This document shows positions 1 to 7,428 of a DNA stretch of 9,086 nucleotides, one piece after another. The notes beneath the pieces are model-generated. The model was not told the origin of the DNA. It ran no database searches and saw only the letters and a program-made list of their open reading frames with translations. The DNA is from Candidatus Thalassarchaeaceae archaeon (GTDB lineage: Archaea > Thermoplasmatota > Poseidoniia > Poseidoniales > Thalassarchaeaceae): the NCBI GenBank assembly GCA_029250425.1, contig JAQXFF010000160.1, forward strand, positions 1-9,086. The letters are read 5' to 3'. Position numbers and translations under genes: made by a program. Within the stretch, counting starts at the first letter, position 1; each line of letters begins with the position of its first letter.

Positions 1-2487
1 GGAGTTGAAGACAATATCATCTATATTCTGAGTATATCTTCTGTCATTAAAGAAATCAACTCAAGTGCACCCCGGGTTGCCAATTCATTCGTCCAAAATG
101 CTGGCGAGGCTTGTCCACTGCAGGGAGCGTGCACATGGCTGGCTGAAAATGCCAGTGCTCAAATTCAGCAGTACGCCGATATTGTGGGCGGATACAGTAT
201 CCCTGAAGATCAAACTAGGATTAACCAAATTATTGGTGAATTGCCAGAAAATGCCCGTGACAAATTGGTTAGAGATGTCGGGAAAACCGAAAATGATACG
301 TTGGTTAGTGAAGAAAGTGACTTTGGCTGGAATCGTGCTGTAATCATCATTGGTGTTGCGGACAATGATCTCGACATGGGGAAATTGATTGAGGATACGC
401 AGGCCGATATCGACCGTCTTGGTAGAACCAATAACTGGGGAATAATGAACGATTATAATGACAATTGCCCAGATAGTAAGCAGCCTGAACCGGACCCCCT
501 CTGTATCCGTATGACATTGACGGGCCCTACCCCCATTACCAATGCGGTGACTGAATATACATTCATTCTATTTTGGCAGATTTTCCCCGTCGGTGTTATT
601 GCGGTTGCACTCGTACTATTCCTGTTCCACTGTGATGTTTTACAGACTGGGAAAATTCGTTGGATCCAGGGTGTCAAAGTCGTGATTATCGCAGGATTAC
701 CCACGCTTTGCTCGGTTTTTGCCACTCTAGGAATGATTGGCTGGACCAATTATGAAGTAACAATGACTGTGATTATTGTTGGGCCAATTATTCTCGCCCT
801 TGGCGTTTCGTATGGCCTGCATATTACCAACCGATATGCAGAATCGAAAGGTACACCTAAAGAGAAAATGGCTCTTGCTTTACAGTCAACAGGGCGGGCT
901 GTTTTCCTTTCTGCAGTCACAACTGTGATCGGCTTCGTGTCTCTGATTCTAACCCCCATGGCCCCAATCAAAACCGTCGGTGTATCACTGGCAGGTGGTA
1001 TCATTTTGGTTTATCTGTTTACAATGGTCATGGTTCCGAACCTGACAATGTTACTTGATCTAAAAAAGGCTTCACACCCCCCTCCCAAGATTTTCGTTGC
1101 TGCTGTGAGAGCACCCATTCGTTGGAACAAAATTGCTCTTTCTGTTTTCATCATTTTAATGCTGTTTAGTGGTCTTGTTAGCCGGGAAAATATTGTAGAA
1201 GACGTGAATTTACTTGAAATGGCGCCCCAGGATGAACCCGCTGTTGAAAAAATGATTACCTATTCTGAGGAATTCGAAGGAGGGCAAGTTGGAATGATTT
1301 TGGTTAAGGCAGATATTGAAGCCGAACCGGAATTCCTAACACCTGGGAATAATGAAGGTCAAAAAGATCCTTTTGAAAATATGAAGAAAATAGAAAATTT
1401 AACTGAAATGGCCAATACTGTCCCCCAAACTACTGCTGTTTCAATAGCGTTCCTGATTAAATCCGTAGGGGCCTCACTGAATTTTTCTGGCTCAGATACG
1501 ATTGGGGCGTTTTGTGCACCAATGCCTGACGTCCCTAGAGAAGTGTGCAATATTTTGTTTACACAGGAATACAATGGTAGTGCAACATTCTGGACTGTTT
1601 TGATGGAACTCGATCGAGACCAAACAGCTGGAACTGAAGTGCAAAGTTTCCTCATCTCCGTATTTTATGACGGTTTGACGCCTGAATTGAGACACTTCTT
1701 CGTTTCCAAGAATTTCCAACGCTCATTGATTTACATCGATATGCCATTTATGCCTGTCAAACAAACAGAAGCTGCGGCAGCGGCAATCGATGGTTTTTCC
1801 GAAGATAGAGATGGCTTCGGATTTGCACCCAGTGCCCTCATTGGAGTCGCTGCTGTCACCATTGATGTGAATAACCTCATCGTGGATAGCCAATGGCAAT
1901 CCCTCGGCTTTGCACTTCTATTCACTGTGGTTACACTTGGTTTTGTATTCCGCGATGCAAGATTTGCAGTGTTAACAACGTTTCCAGTGGTTTTCACTGT
2001 GGCAATGCAGTGGTATGTCATGGACTATTTCTCAGTGACTCTTTCACTGGTCACGGTGATGATTGGCTCAATATTGGTGGGGGTCGGTGTTGATTTCTCA
2101 ATCCACATTGCCAATCGTGTTCGTGAATTGGGGGGGAATCTAGAAGCTATACAAACTGCTTGTGCAAGTACAGGGATGTCGCTGTTTGAAGCGTTTGTCG
2201 TTACATCTGCTGGTTTGATGACTGCCTATCTCATTCCCATTCCTGCTCTCAAACCCTTCGTCACTGTAATCATCATCTTGCTTGTTTTTGCAGCCCTAAG
2301 TGCATTACTTCTACTACCAGCAATCTATGCATTATTCGTCAAGGAAGGTTGGGGGCTAGCTGGTGGCAGCGATGCCATGCGCCGAAAGGCGGGACTTGCA
2401 GGTGGCTCAAAAGCCGTTGCAGCACAACGTGATGCTGCGGAATCCTATGATGCCGTACTCCTCAGCAGCGCTGATGACGCATGGTGA
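1..2487 (+). CDS. RND/MMPL-superfamily membrane transporter, 5'-truncated by the window
   Basis: The reading frame is open from the first base, so the GTG at 184 is not the start and 828 C-terminal residues are visible. The layout is that of an RND-superfamily (MMPL/SSD-like) permease: the end of extracytoplasmic porter domain 1 (about residues 1-183), TM2-TM6 (about 186-210, 225-247, 253-276, 299-319, 329-352), TM7 (376-394), porter domain 2 (395-630) and TM8-TM12 (634-779), then a short cytoplasmic tail rich in Ala and Gly. TM4 carries GVSYGLH (268-274) and TM10 the paired motif GVDFSIH (696-702), the sites of the proton-relay residues in this superfamily. TM1 and the start of porter domain 1 are missing. 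Such proteins use the proton gradient to move lipids or other hydrophobic molecules across or out of the membrane; the substrate cannot be read from sequence. The extracytoplasmic cysteines occur as three close pairs. The family call is firm and the substrate unknown. Confidence 0.9.
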   Translation, partial: GVEDNIIYILSISSVIKEINSSAPRVANSFVQNAGEACPLQGACTWLAENASAQIQQYADIVGGYSIPEDQTRINQIIGELPENARDKLVRDVGKTENDTLVSEESDFGWNRAVIIIGVADNDLDMGKLIEDTQADIDRLGRTNNWGIMNDYNDNCPDSKQPEPDPLCIRMTLTGPTPITNAVTEYTFILFWQIFPVGVIAVALVLFLFHCDVLQTGKIRWIQGVKVVIIAGLPTLCSVFATLGMIGWTNYEVTMTVIIVGPIILALGVSYGLHITNRYAESKGTPKEKMALALQSTGRAVFLSAVTTVIGFVSLILTPMAPIKTVGVSLAGGIILVYLFTMVMVPNLTMLLDLKKASHPPPKIFVAAVRAPIRWNKIALSVFIILMLFSGLVSRENIVEDVNLLEMAPQDEPAVEKMITYSEEFEGGQVGMILVKADIEAEPEFLTPGNNEGQKDPFENMKKIENLTEMANTVPQTTAVSIAFLIKSVGASLNFSGSDTIGAFCAPMPDVPREVCNILFTQEYNGSATFWTVLMELDRDQTAGTEVQSFLISVFYDGLTPELRHFFVSKNFQRSLIYIDMPFMPVKQTEAAAAAIDGFSEDRDGFGFAPSALIGVAAVTIDVNNLIVDSQWQSLGFALLFTVVTLGFVFRDARFAVLTTFPVVFTVAMQWYVMDYFSVTLSLVTVMIGSILVGVGVDFSIHIANRVRELGGNLEAIQTACASTGMSLFEAFVVTSAGLMTAYLIPIPALKPFVTVIIILLVFAALSALLLLPAIYALFVKEGWGLAGGSDAMRRKAGLAGGSKAVAAQRDAAESYDAVLLSSADDAW

Positions 2488-2504
2488 ACACTTTCAAACC
2501 GTGG

Positions 2505-2522
2505 CGAGCCCCTAGGGGCTCG
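2505..2522. promoter_or_regulatory. 18-bp perfect palindrome abutting the EVE start codon
   Basis: CGAGCCCCTAGGGGCTCG equals its own reverse complement over all 18 bases and ends at the base before the ATG at 2523. As RNA it can fold into a 7-bp GC-rich stem with a CUAG loop. The AGGG part of its right half is the only purine-rich, SD-like stretch near that ATG, so folding could hide the ribosome site. As DNA it could be a dimeric regulator's operator. It lacks the T-run expected of a terminator. The symmetry is seen directly; any function is inferred. Confidence 0.5.
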
Positions 2523-2987
2523 ATGGTCGCATACTGGTTGATGAAGTCCGAACCTCACGTCTACCCTTGGGAGCAACTGATTGAGGATGGAAGTACGCAT
2601 TGGGATGGAGTAAGGAACTACCAAGCAAGAAATACAATGCGTGATGATATGAAAGTTGGCGATCTTGTTCTATTCTATCATTCGAACACCAAGCCACCCC
2701 ATGTTGCCGGAGTTGCCCAAGTATGTCGTGAAGGTTATCCCGACCATACAGCACAAGATCCTAATTCAAACTATTTCGACCCAAAAGCCACTACTGAAAA
2801 TCCCCGCTGGATGATGGTCGATATCCAACCAGTTGAAGCCATGAAAGAAATTGTCACTTTACCCGATATGAAAGCCAATCCAGCCCTTGAAGGGATGCCT
2901 TTGTTGGCCAAGGGGTCGAGACTGAGTGTCCAATCAGTCCCCCCTGAATATTATGCTGAAGTTTGCCGTATGGGGGGACTTCATTGA
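2523..2987 (+). CDS. EVE domain protein (PUA-like superfamily)
   Basis: This 154-residue protein is a single EVE domain along its whole length. Family landmarks are the first strand YWLMKSEP (4-11), WDGVRNYQARN (27-37), the MKVGDLVLFYHS strand (43-54), VAGVAQV (61-67), the NYFDPKAT segment (83-90) and the closing KGSRLSVQSVP (130-140). EVE proteins resemble human THYN1 and the YTH and ASCH folds, and are thought to bind modified bases such as methylated or hydroxymethylated cytosine in DNA, or modified RNA, through an aromatic pocket; a stand-alone copy has no catalytic domain. I prefer the ATG at 2523 because family members begin just before the YWL(M)KSEP strand. The in-frame ATG at 2481, overlapping the transporter stop, would add 14 non-homologous residues encoded largely by the palindrome. 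The gene lies 35 nt after the transporter and overlaps the aminotransferase, so co-transcription is likely. The ligand is unknown. Confidence 0.9.
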   Translation: MVAYWLMKSEPHVYPWEQLIEDGSTHWDGVRNYQARNTMRDDMKVGDLVLFYHSNTKPPHVAGVAQVCREGYPDHTAQDPNSNYFDPKATTENPRWMMVDIQPVEAMKEIVTLPDMKANPALEGMPLLAKGSRLSVQSVPPEYYAEVCRMGGLH

Positions 2988-4189
2988 GCGATATTCCTGT
3001 CGCCGCACGTGCAGCTCGAATAGAATATGCCATTCGAGATGTTGTCGTACCTGCAATCGCTCTTGAGCAGGAAGGACATGAAATTATAAAATTGAATATT
3101 GGTGACCCAATCGCTTACCCTGGACTGCCAACACCTGAACATATGATACACGCTTTCCAAGAAAGTTTGGCAAGAGGGGAAACTGGATATTCCCCCTCGT
3201 ATGGTCTACCTGCTTTACGATCTGCTATTGCCAAAGACGAGGGCAGAAAGGGATGGGATTGTTCATTGGACGATGTCTATGTCTGCCACGGCGTCACAGA
3301 GGCCCTTCAAATCATCTTCACGGCTACACTTGAACCAGGAACCAAGGTACTTGCCCCCGGGCCTCACTACCCTCCCTACATGGCATACCCACAGTTGTTT
3401 GGTGCTCAAACCATCGAATACAGACTCGATGCTGAAGATGGATGGCGTGTTGACTTTGCTGATATTGAAGCAAAGATGGATGAAAGTGTACGATTACTGG
3501 TCCTTATCAACCCAAATAACCCAACCGGAAATGTCGCGGATTCAGATGATATTGACCAATTGATTTCGATCGCAGAACGATGGCCAAACTGCATGATTAT
3601 TGCCGACGAAATTTACGATGAACTGGATTTTTCCGGTACACAAATCAGTGTCGCATCTCGAAGTAATTCAGTGCCTGTTTTTACATTAAATGGCGTTTCA
3701 AAAGTCTACTATGCCCCTGGTTGGAGAATCGGATACATGGCATTGCATGACCCAACGAATCGATTGGGGTTGGTGAAAGATGGAATCGAACGCTTGCTAA
3801 GGTCACGCCTTTGTGCTTCCACCCCTGCACAAATGGGATATTTAGCGGGCCTTGAAGGGCCGAGGGACTGGATGAAAGAATATTCACGGAAAGTTCTCTC
3901 TCAAAGGGATCTATGCCTGCAACGGATTTCCAATATCGATGGACTTGAAGTTCAATCACCAGGGGGTGCATTCTACATGTTCGTTCGGCTGACGGATCCT
4001 ACATGGGCAAAAGATGACAAGAATTTCGTGCTCGAATTATTACACGAAGAACATGTGCTCCTGGTTCACGGAAGCGGATTTTCAGAGGAAATGGGAAAAG
4101 GGCATTTCCGACTAGTTTACCTAGCAGATTCCGATGTATTGAACACTGCATTTGATCGAATTGAGCGATTCTTACAACGCACTCGCTGA
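2984..4189 (+). CDS. Alanine-type aminotransferase (PLP fold type I)
   Basis: This 401-residue class I/II aminotransferase is predicted to exchange amino groups between an amino acid and 2-oxoglutarate or pyruvate in the cytoplasm. Catalytic landmarks are present: NPNNPTG at 176-182 (N179 contacts PLP), ADEIYDEL with D208 and Y211, Schiff-base lysine K240 in NGVSKVYYAPGWRIGY with phosphate-binding R248, and substrate-carboxylate arginine R376 in GHFRLVYLA. The N-terminal EYAIRDVVVPA and C-terminal VLLVHGSGFSEEMGKGHFR closely resemble the Pyrococcus furiosus alanine aminotransferase as I recall it, so alanine:2-oxoglutarate transaminase is the best guess; aspartate or valine-pyruvate specificity is not excluded. 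The TTG start at 2984 is preferred: it overlaps the EVE stop (TTGA), has a G-rich stretch at 2972-2978 upstream and gives the family's usual N-terminal length. A TTG at 2963 would add seven residues. Translational coupling to the EVE gene is likely. No truncation is seen. Confidence 0.9.
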   Translation: MSDIPVAARAARIEYAIRDVVVPAIALEQEGHEIIKLNIGDPIAYPGLPTPEHMIHAFQESLARGETGYSPSYGLPALRSAIAKDEGRKGWDCSLDDVYVCHGVTEALQIIFTATLEPGTKVLAPGPHYPPYMAYPQLFGAQTIEYRLDAEDGWRVDFADIEAKMDESVRLLVLINPNNPTGNVADSDDIDQLISIAERWPNCMIIADEIYDELDFSGTQISVASRSNSVPVFTLNGVSKVYYAPGWRIGYMALHDPTNRLGLVKDGIERLLRSRLCASTPAQMGYLAGLEGPRDWMKEYSRKVLSQRDLCLQRISNIDGLEVQSPGGAFYMFVRLTDPTWAKDDKNFVLELLHEEHVLLVHGSGFSEEMGKGHFRLVYLADSDVLNTAFDRIERFLQRTR

Positions 4190-4272
4190 AGTTCGCTAAC
4201 ATTGCTTCCACGGAGTGGTTCCCGTAGCGTGTAATCGCAACCGCTTAGAACCATGGTCAAAGTCGACAACCA

Positions 4273-7200
4273 ATGCGAACGGTCCGGATGGTGTTCAGCG
4301 GCCTCGCATTGCTGATTTGCTTGGTACCTATTAGTTCGGCAGAAGTTGATATTGTCGACTATGAAACATTCGACATTGGATTGCTGATTCCAATCATCGC
4401 TGCTTCAATTGGTACAGTAACGCTATGGCAATGGATATTGCCCCTCAGCCTTGGAAATCTACAGGTAGCCTTTGAAGTAGATGACGACCTGTATGAAGTT
4501 CACCGATTGACCCGCACTAAAATGCAGATCAAAGGACTGTTGGCACTACGGGGGGTCTCAGTAGGAGTCCTGTCATATCTAATGGCAATGGGTGGTATCA
4601 TGCTCATTGTAGCTGAATTATTGATTGGACCGGGGGTATTTTTCAGGCCCATTGTTTATGTCACAATCGTTTTCATATCTGTGCCAATTATTGTTTCGCC
4701 CATCGTCACAATGCACGCGCAAATTCGGGCAATGAATAAACGACTTATCCATCAAAAAATTTCAACCCAAATCATTGGATATATTGGCACTACATTGGCC
4801 ATGATGATGATTTTATCATCAATCCTTTACTATGGTTGGATTGCATCAAATTCCAATGATAGTTACGATTCAGCAACGATGATTCAATGGATTGGTTACG
4901 CTTTACTCGTTTTCATGTCGCCCACCATTTTCGCTTATGGTCGGATTATGGGCGCCTCGTGGAACACGCTACTGCTCTCAAAATGGCGTACAGCAAAGGG
5001 TTGGAAAACACCTATCGATCCCGATAGTCCGCGATTCTTACGGCGATTGATTGCTCTCTTCCTTGTAATGTTCCTAGCAACCATGCCACTCGCTGCAATC
5101 AATGGAATTGTGACACTAGTTCACGTAATTATCAATCAGCCATCCAATGCTGAACGTCTGCTTGATGTGGGAGGAATTCTTGGAGAGGCGATATATTCCA
5201 TGGTCGAAAATTCCGAGTATATGCGGAAGATTATTTCACTCAAAGCATTGCAAGAAGTACTCGCCTCATATCTGATGCTCAATGTCGCGATTGTTGGCCT
5301 CGCATTCATCTTTGAATTGACCCGCAACTTGTTCCTCGGAGGGCAGACATTTGCAGGAGTTGGAGGTGTGATTCTGGCTCAACCTAGAGATATCCGTACT
5401 GAACCAGAGGTACAGGGGCGAATTCTATTCTTTGGCTTGGCGGGATTTTCCGGTTACGTCGTGTTATTACTCGTTCTGCAAACATACAAGGAATTCAGCC
5501 AACTAATGCCTTATGGCGGCAAAATCACAGAAGAATTGTTGCTGCAAAGTACATGGCAATTTATTGCTGCGGGGCAATTGATTTTCCTCTTGACATGGAT
5601 ACTTTCAATCGGTAGATTTAGTCACCTTCGTGGACTCAAATTCGACCTCTCACCTGACGAACGGCGAGAAGGCGTCATCATGGCAGGTGGTGGTGATTGG
5701 ATGCGTGATCACATCGAAATCGCTGCTAGAGCGGATGACATCGCCACACTAAGAAATTTCCAAACTGAAAAAATCGATGGTGATAAGGCAGTTGTACGGC
5801 TTGAAAAAGGGCGTGCGAGAATGATCGAATCCGCGCTACGTGGTCTCTGGCCACGAGCCATTGAAGAGGCTCGTAAAGTACTGGCCATTCAAGGTGGTGA
5901 AGATGATGAAGCACGGATGATTATTGCAACAGGCCATATTGCATGTCGAAGGTTTGATGCTGCCAAGGAATCTCTACGCGGAATGGAGCAACCTGAGGGG
6001 TACGATGAACCTGAATTGCTCTCACTTACAATGGAGTGGCTTGATCCTTGGGCGGGACGAGTAAGTACTGATGACCTGTATGATTGGGAAAATAATTCGA
6101 CCGTGGATCACCTTCGAGAAATGCAAAAGCGCCTGAGATCATGGTCGCCAGATACTGCCCTTGGGACAGCACATACAGACAAATTATCCCTACATGCCCA
6201 AATCTCCAGTGCGGCAATGCTTCATGCACAGAGACGTAGTGAAGAAGCCCTCGACCTCTGCTTAGACCTCGTACGAACTCACCCTGATTCAACATTGGCA
6301 AGAATTGCTTGTTCTCTATGTATGATTGATTTGGGAGAGTGGTTTGATGCATTGGATGTATTTGAAGAAGTCAATGAATCCAGCCCTGAAGATCCTCGTG
6401 TTCAAGCACTCGGTGCTATTCTAGGGTTCCAAGCTGATGCTGATGAATTGGAAATTGCATTAGCGATCGGAACTGATGCGGAAAAAGATGCGTGGATTGA
6501 TGATGCTCCAGCCAACCCCTTTGCTGCACTGGCCGCCCATAAGGGAATGGATGAAGCGTTGAATGCCAATGTTATGGTAATCGCTCACGAGGCACTAGAA
6601 AGAGGGGTAACTCCTGTTTACTCACAGCCTCTCGTTATTATTCTCCTGAACTGGGCGATTTTGCTCCCTGCATGGTTTGTACTTGGTTGGCTTGTTTGGC
6701 TTGAAACTGGACAGAACTTATTCATCGGTGGAATGACTACCCTCGCATTGGTTGGTTTACACATTTTCACGCGAAGATTTAGGAAATTACAACGCCGGGT
6801 CATTAAGCACAGAGACCAACGTGGAATGATGCTTTATGCGAAAAAAATGAAGAGTCACAACGTGATTGGGGATGAAAATAAACTCCCGATTGGAAACCAT
6901 CTCTTGCTGAAGGGCTTGCTTGTCACAGTCAACGGTAATGTGTTTGATATCGGATTCCCTGGATGGCTGGTTGTACGCTTGCCAAAAGAACGCGAACGGC
7001 AATTTAAGAATCGGTTGAGGAATCGAATGCGGGAAATGAAATCAAGTCGACTTGCCCGTTCACAACCTCTTCCTGATCGCTGGTGGACAAAACGTCCGAA
7101 ACCTGTTGACAAGGGAATGCGGACCCTTGAACGCCTGATTGGCCCTGCTGCTTACAGAGGCTCACACAGGCGCAGCCTTGGCATCCAAGGTCGACAATTG

Positions 7201-7419
7201 GAATCGGGTCGGCAAAGGGATCGGAAACCAATCATGGACACTCGACCTGGTCAGCGTGGAATACCTACACACACAAATCCAGATGAGGGGACTGCCCGAC
7301 GACCTACATCGCGACCTGAGCAAGTTCAAAGAATACAAAAAATTTCCAGAATCCCTGAAAGTAAATCCAATCGAAGAAATCAAGATGATAGTGAAGATGA
7401 TTTCCAAGATTTTTCATGA
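4273..7419 (+). CDS. Polytopic membrane protein with central TPR-like domain, unknown function
   Basis: I do not recognise a named family for this 1048-residue protein. It begins with a signal peptide or signal anchor (6-23, with an SSA cleavage-like site). About nine membrane segments follow (near 36-58, 92-117, 124-146, 165-190, 204-223, 257-284, 329-352, 383-403, 425-447). A soluble, probably cytoplasmic region (450-780) contains helical hairpins of TPR character, clearest at 518-570 and 641-720 (for example RRSEEALDLCLDLVRTHPDS and GEWFDALDVFEEVNESSPED). Two more membrane segments (786-809, 814-832) lead to a basic tail (833-980) and a low-complexity Arg/Pro/Gln end closing with an acidic patch (DDSEDDFQDFS). 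TPR domains bind proteins, so a membrane scaffold or complex-assembly role is plausible but inferred. The ATG at 4273 is the first in-frame start after a stop at 4246; no SD precedes it, suggesting a leaderless start, and ATG 4288 is an alternative. The next gene follows after 9 nt. Confidence 0.85.
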   Translation: MRTVRMVFSGLALLICLVPISSAEVDIVDYETFDIGLLIPIIAASIGTVTLWQWILPLSLGNLQVAFEVDDDLYEVHRLTRTKMQIKGLLALRGVSVGVLSYLMAMGGIMLIVAELLIGPGVFFRPIVYVTIVFISVPIIVSPIVTMHAQIRAMNKRLIHQKISTQIIGYIGTTLAMMMILSSILYYGWIASNSNDSYDSATMIQWIGYALLVFMSPTIFAYGRIMGASWNTLLLSKWRTAKGWKTPIDPDSPRFLRRLIALFLVMFLATMPLAAINGIVTLVHVIINQPSNAERLLDVGGILGEAIYSMVENSEYMRKIISLKALQEVLASYLMLNVAIVGLAFIFELTRNLFLGGQTFAGVGGVILAQPRDIRTEPEVQGRILFFGLAGFSGYVVLLLVLQTYKEFSQLMPYGGKITEELLLQSTWQFIAAGQLIFLLTWILSIGRFSHLRGLKFDLSPDERREGVIMAGGGDWMRDHIEIAARADDIATLRNFQTEKIDGDKAVVRLEKGRARMIESALRGLWPRAIEEARKVLAIQGGEDDEARMIIATGHIACRRFDAAKESLRGMEQPEGYDEPELLSLTMEWLDPWAGRVSTDDLYDWENNSTVDHLREMQKRLRSWSPDTALGTAHTDKLSLHAQISSAAMLHAQRRSEEALDLCLDLVRTHPDSTLARIACSLCMIDLGEWFDALDVFEEVNESSPEDPRVQALGAILGFQADADELEIALAIGTDAEKDAWIDDAPANPFAALAAHKGMDEALNANVMVIAHEALERGVTPVYSQPLVIILLNWAILLPAWFVLGWLVWLETGQNLFIGGMTTLALVGLHIFTRRFRKLQRRVIKHRDQRGMMLYAKKMKSHNVIGDENKLPIGNHLLLKGLLVTVNGNVFDIGFPGWLVVRLPKERERQFKNRLRNRMREMKSSRLARSQPLPDRWWTKRPKPVDKGMRTLERLIGPAAYRGSHRRSLGIQGRQLESGRQRDRKPIMDTRPGQRGIPTHTNPDEGTARRPTSRPEQVQRIQKISRIPESKSNRRNQDDSEDDFQDFS

Positions 7420-7424
7420 GGTGA
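7418..7424 (+). promoter_or_regulatory. Strong Shine-Dalgarno site of the 367-aa gene
   Basis: GAGGTGA matches the archaeal/bacterial anti-SD consensus and lies 4 nt before the ATG at 7429. It overlaps the stop codon of the upstream membrane protein, so ribosomes ending there are placed to start the next gene. It supports both the choice of start and co-translation of the pair. Confidence 0.7.
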
Positions 7425-7428
7425 ATCT

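Noticed and set aside
184..186. GTG as the start of the RND transporter
   Set aside because: The same frame is open to base 1 and encodes porter-domain-like sequence upstream, so the gene begins outside the window.
2130..2136. G-run of seven bases in the transporter (also G6 at 2972 and C6 near 1077) as phase-variation tracts
   Set aside because: The tracts are short, the frames are intact around all of them, and at 2130 the run simply encodes Gly-Gly after Leu.
2481..2522. ATG 2481 as the EVE start
   Set aside because: It adds 14 residues with no place in the EVE fold, encoded mostly by the palindrome; family members begin at the YWLMKSEP strand. It remains possible because it overlaps the upstream stop.
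4190..4272. Possible tRNA or promoter in the spacer after the aminotransferase
   Set aside because: I found no acceptor pairing or T-loop consensus for a tRNA, and only a weak CTTAGAA where a TATA box would be expected. There is no T-run to support a terminator.
4253..4315. Short ORF from ATG 4253 (20 codons)
   Set aside because: It has no SD or hydrophobic or domain character and overlaps the signal peptide of the membrane protein in another frame.
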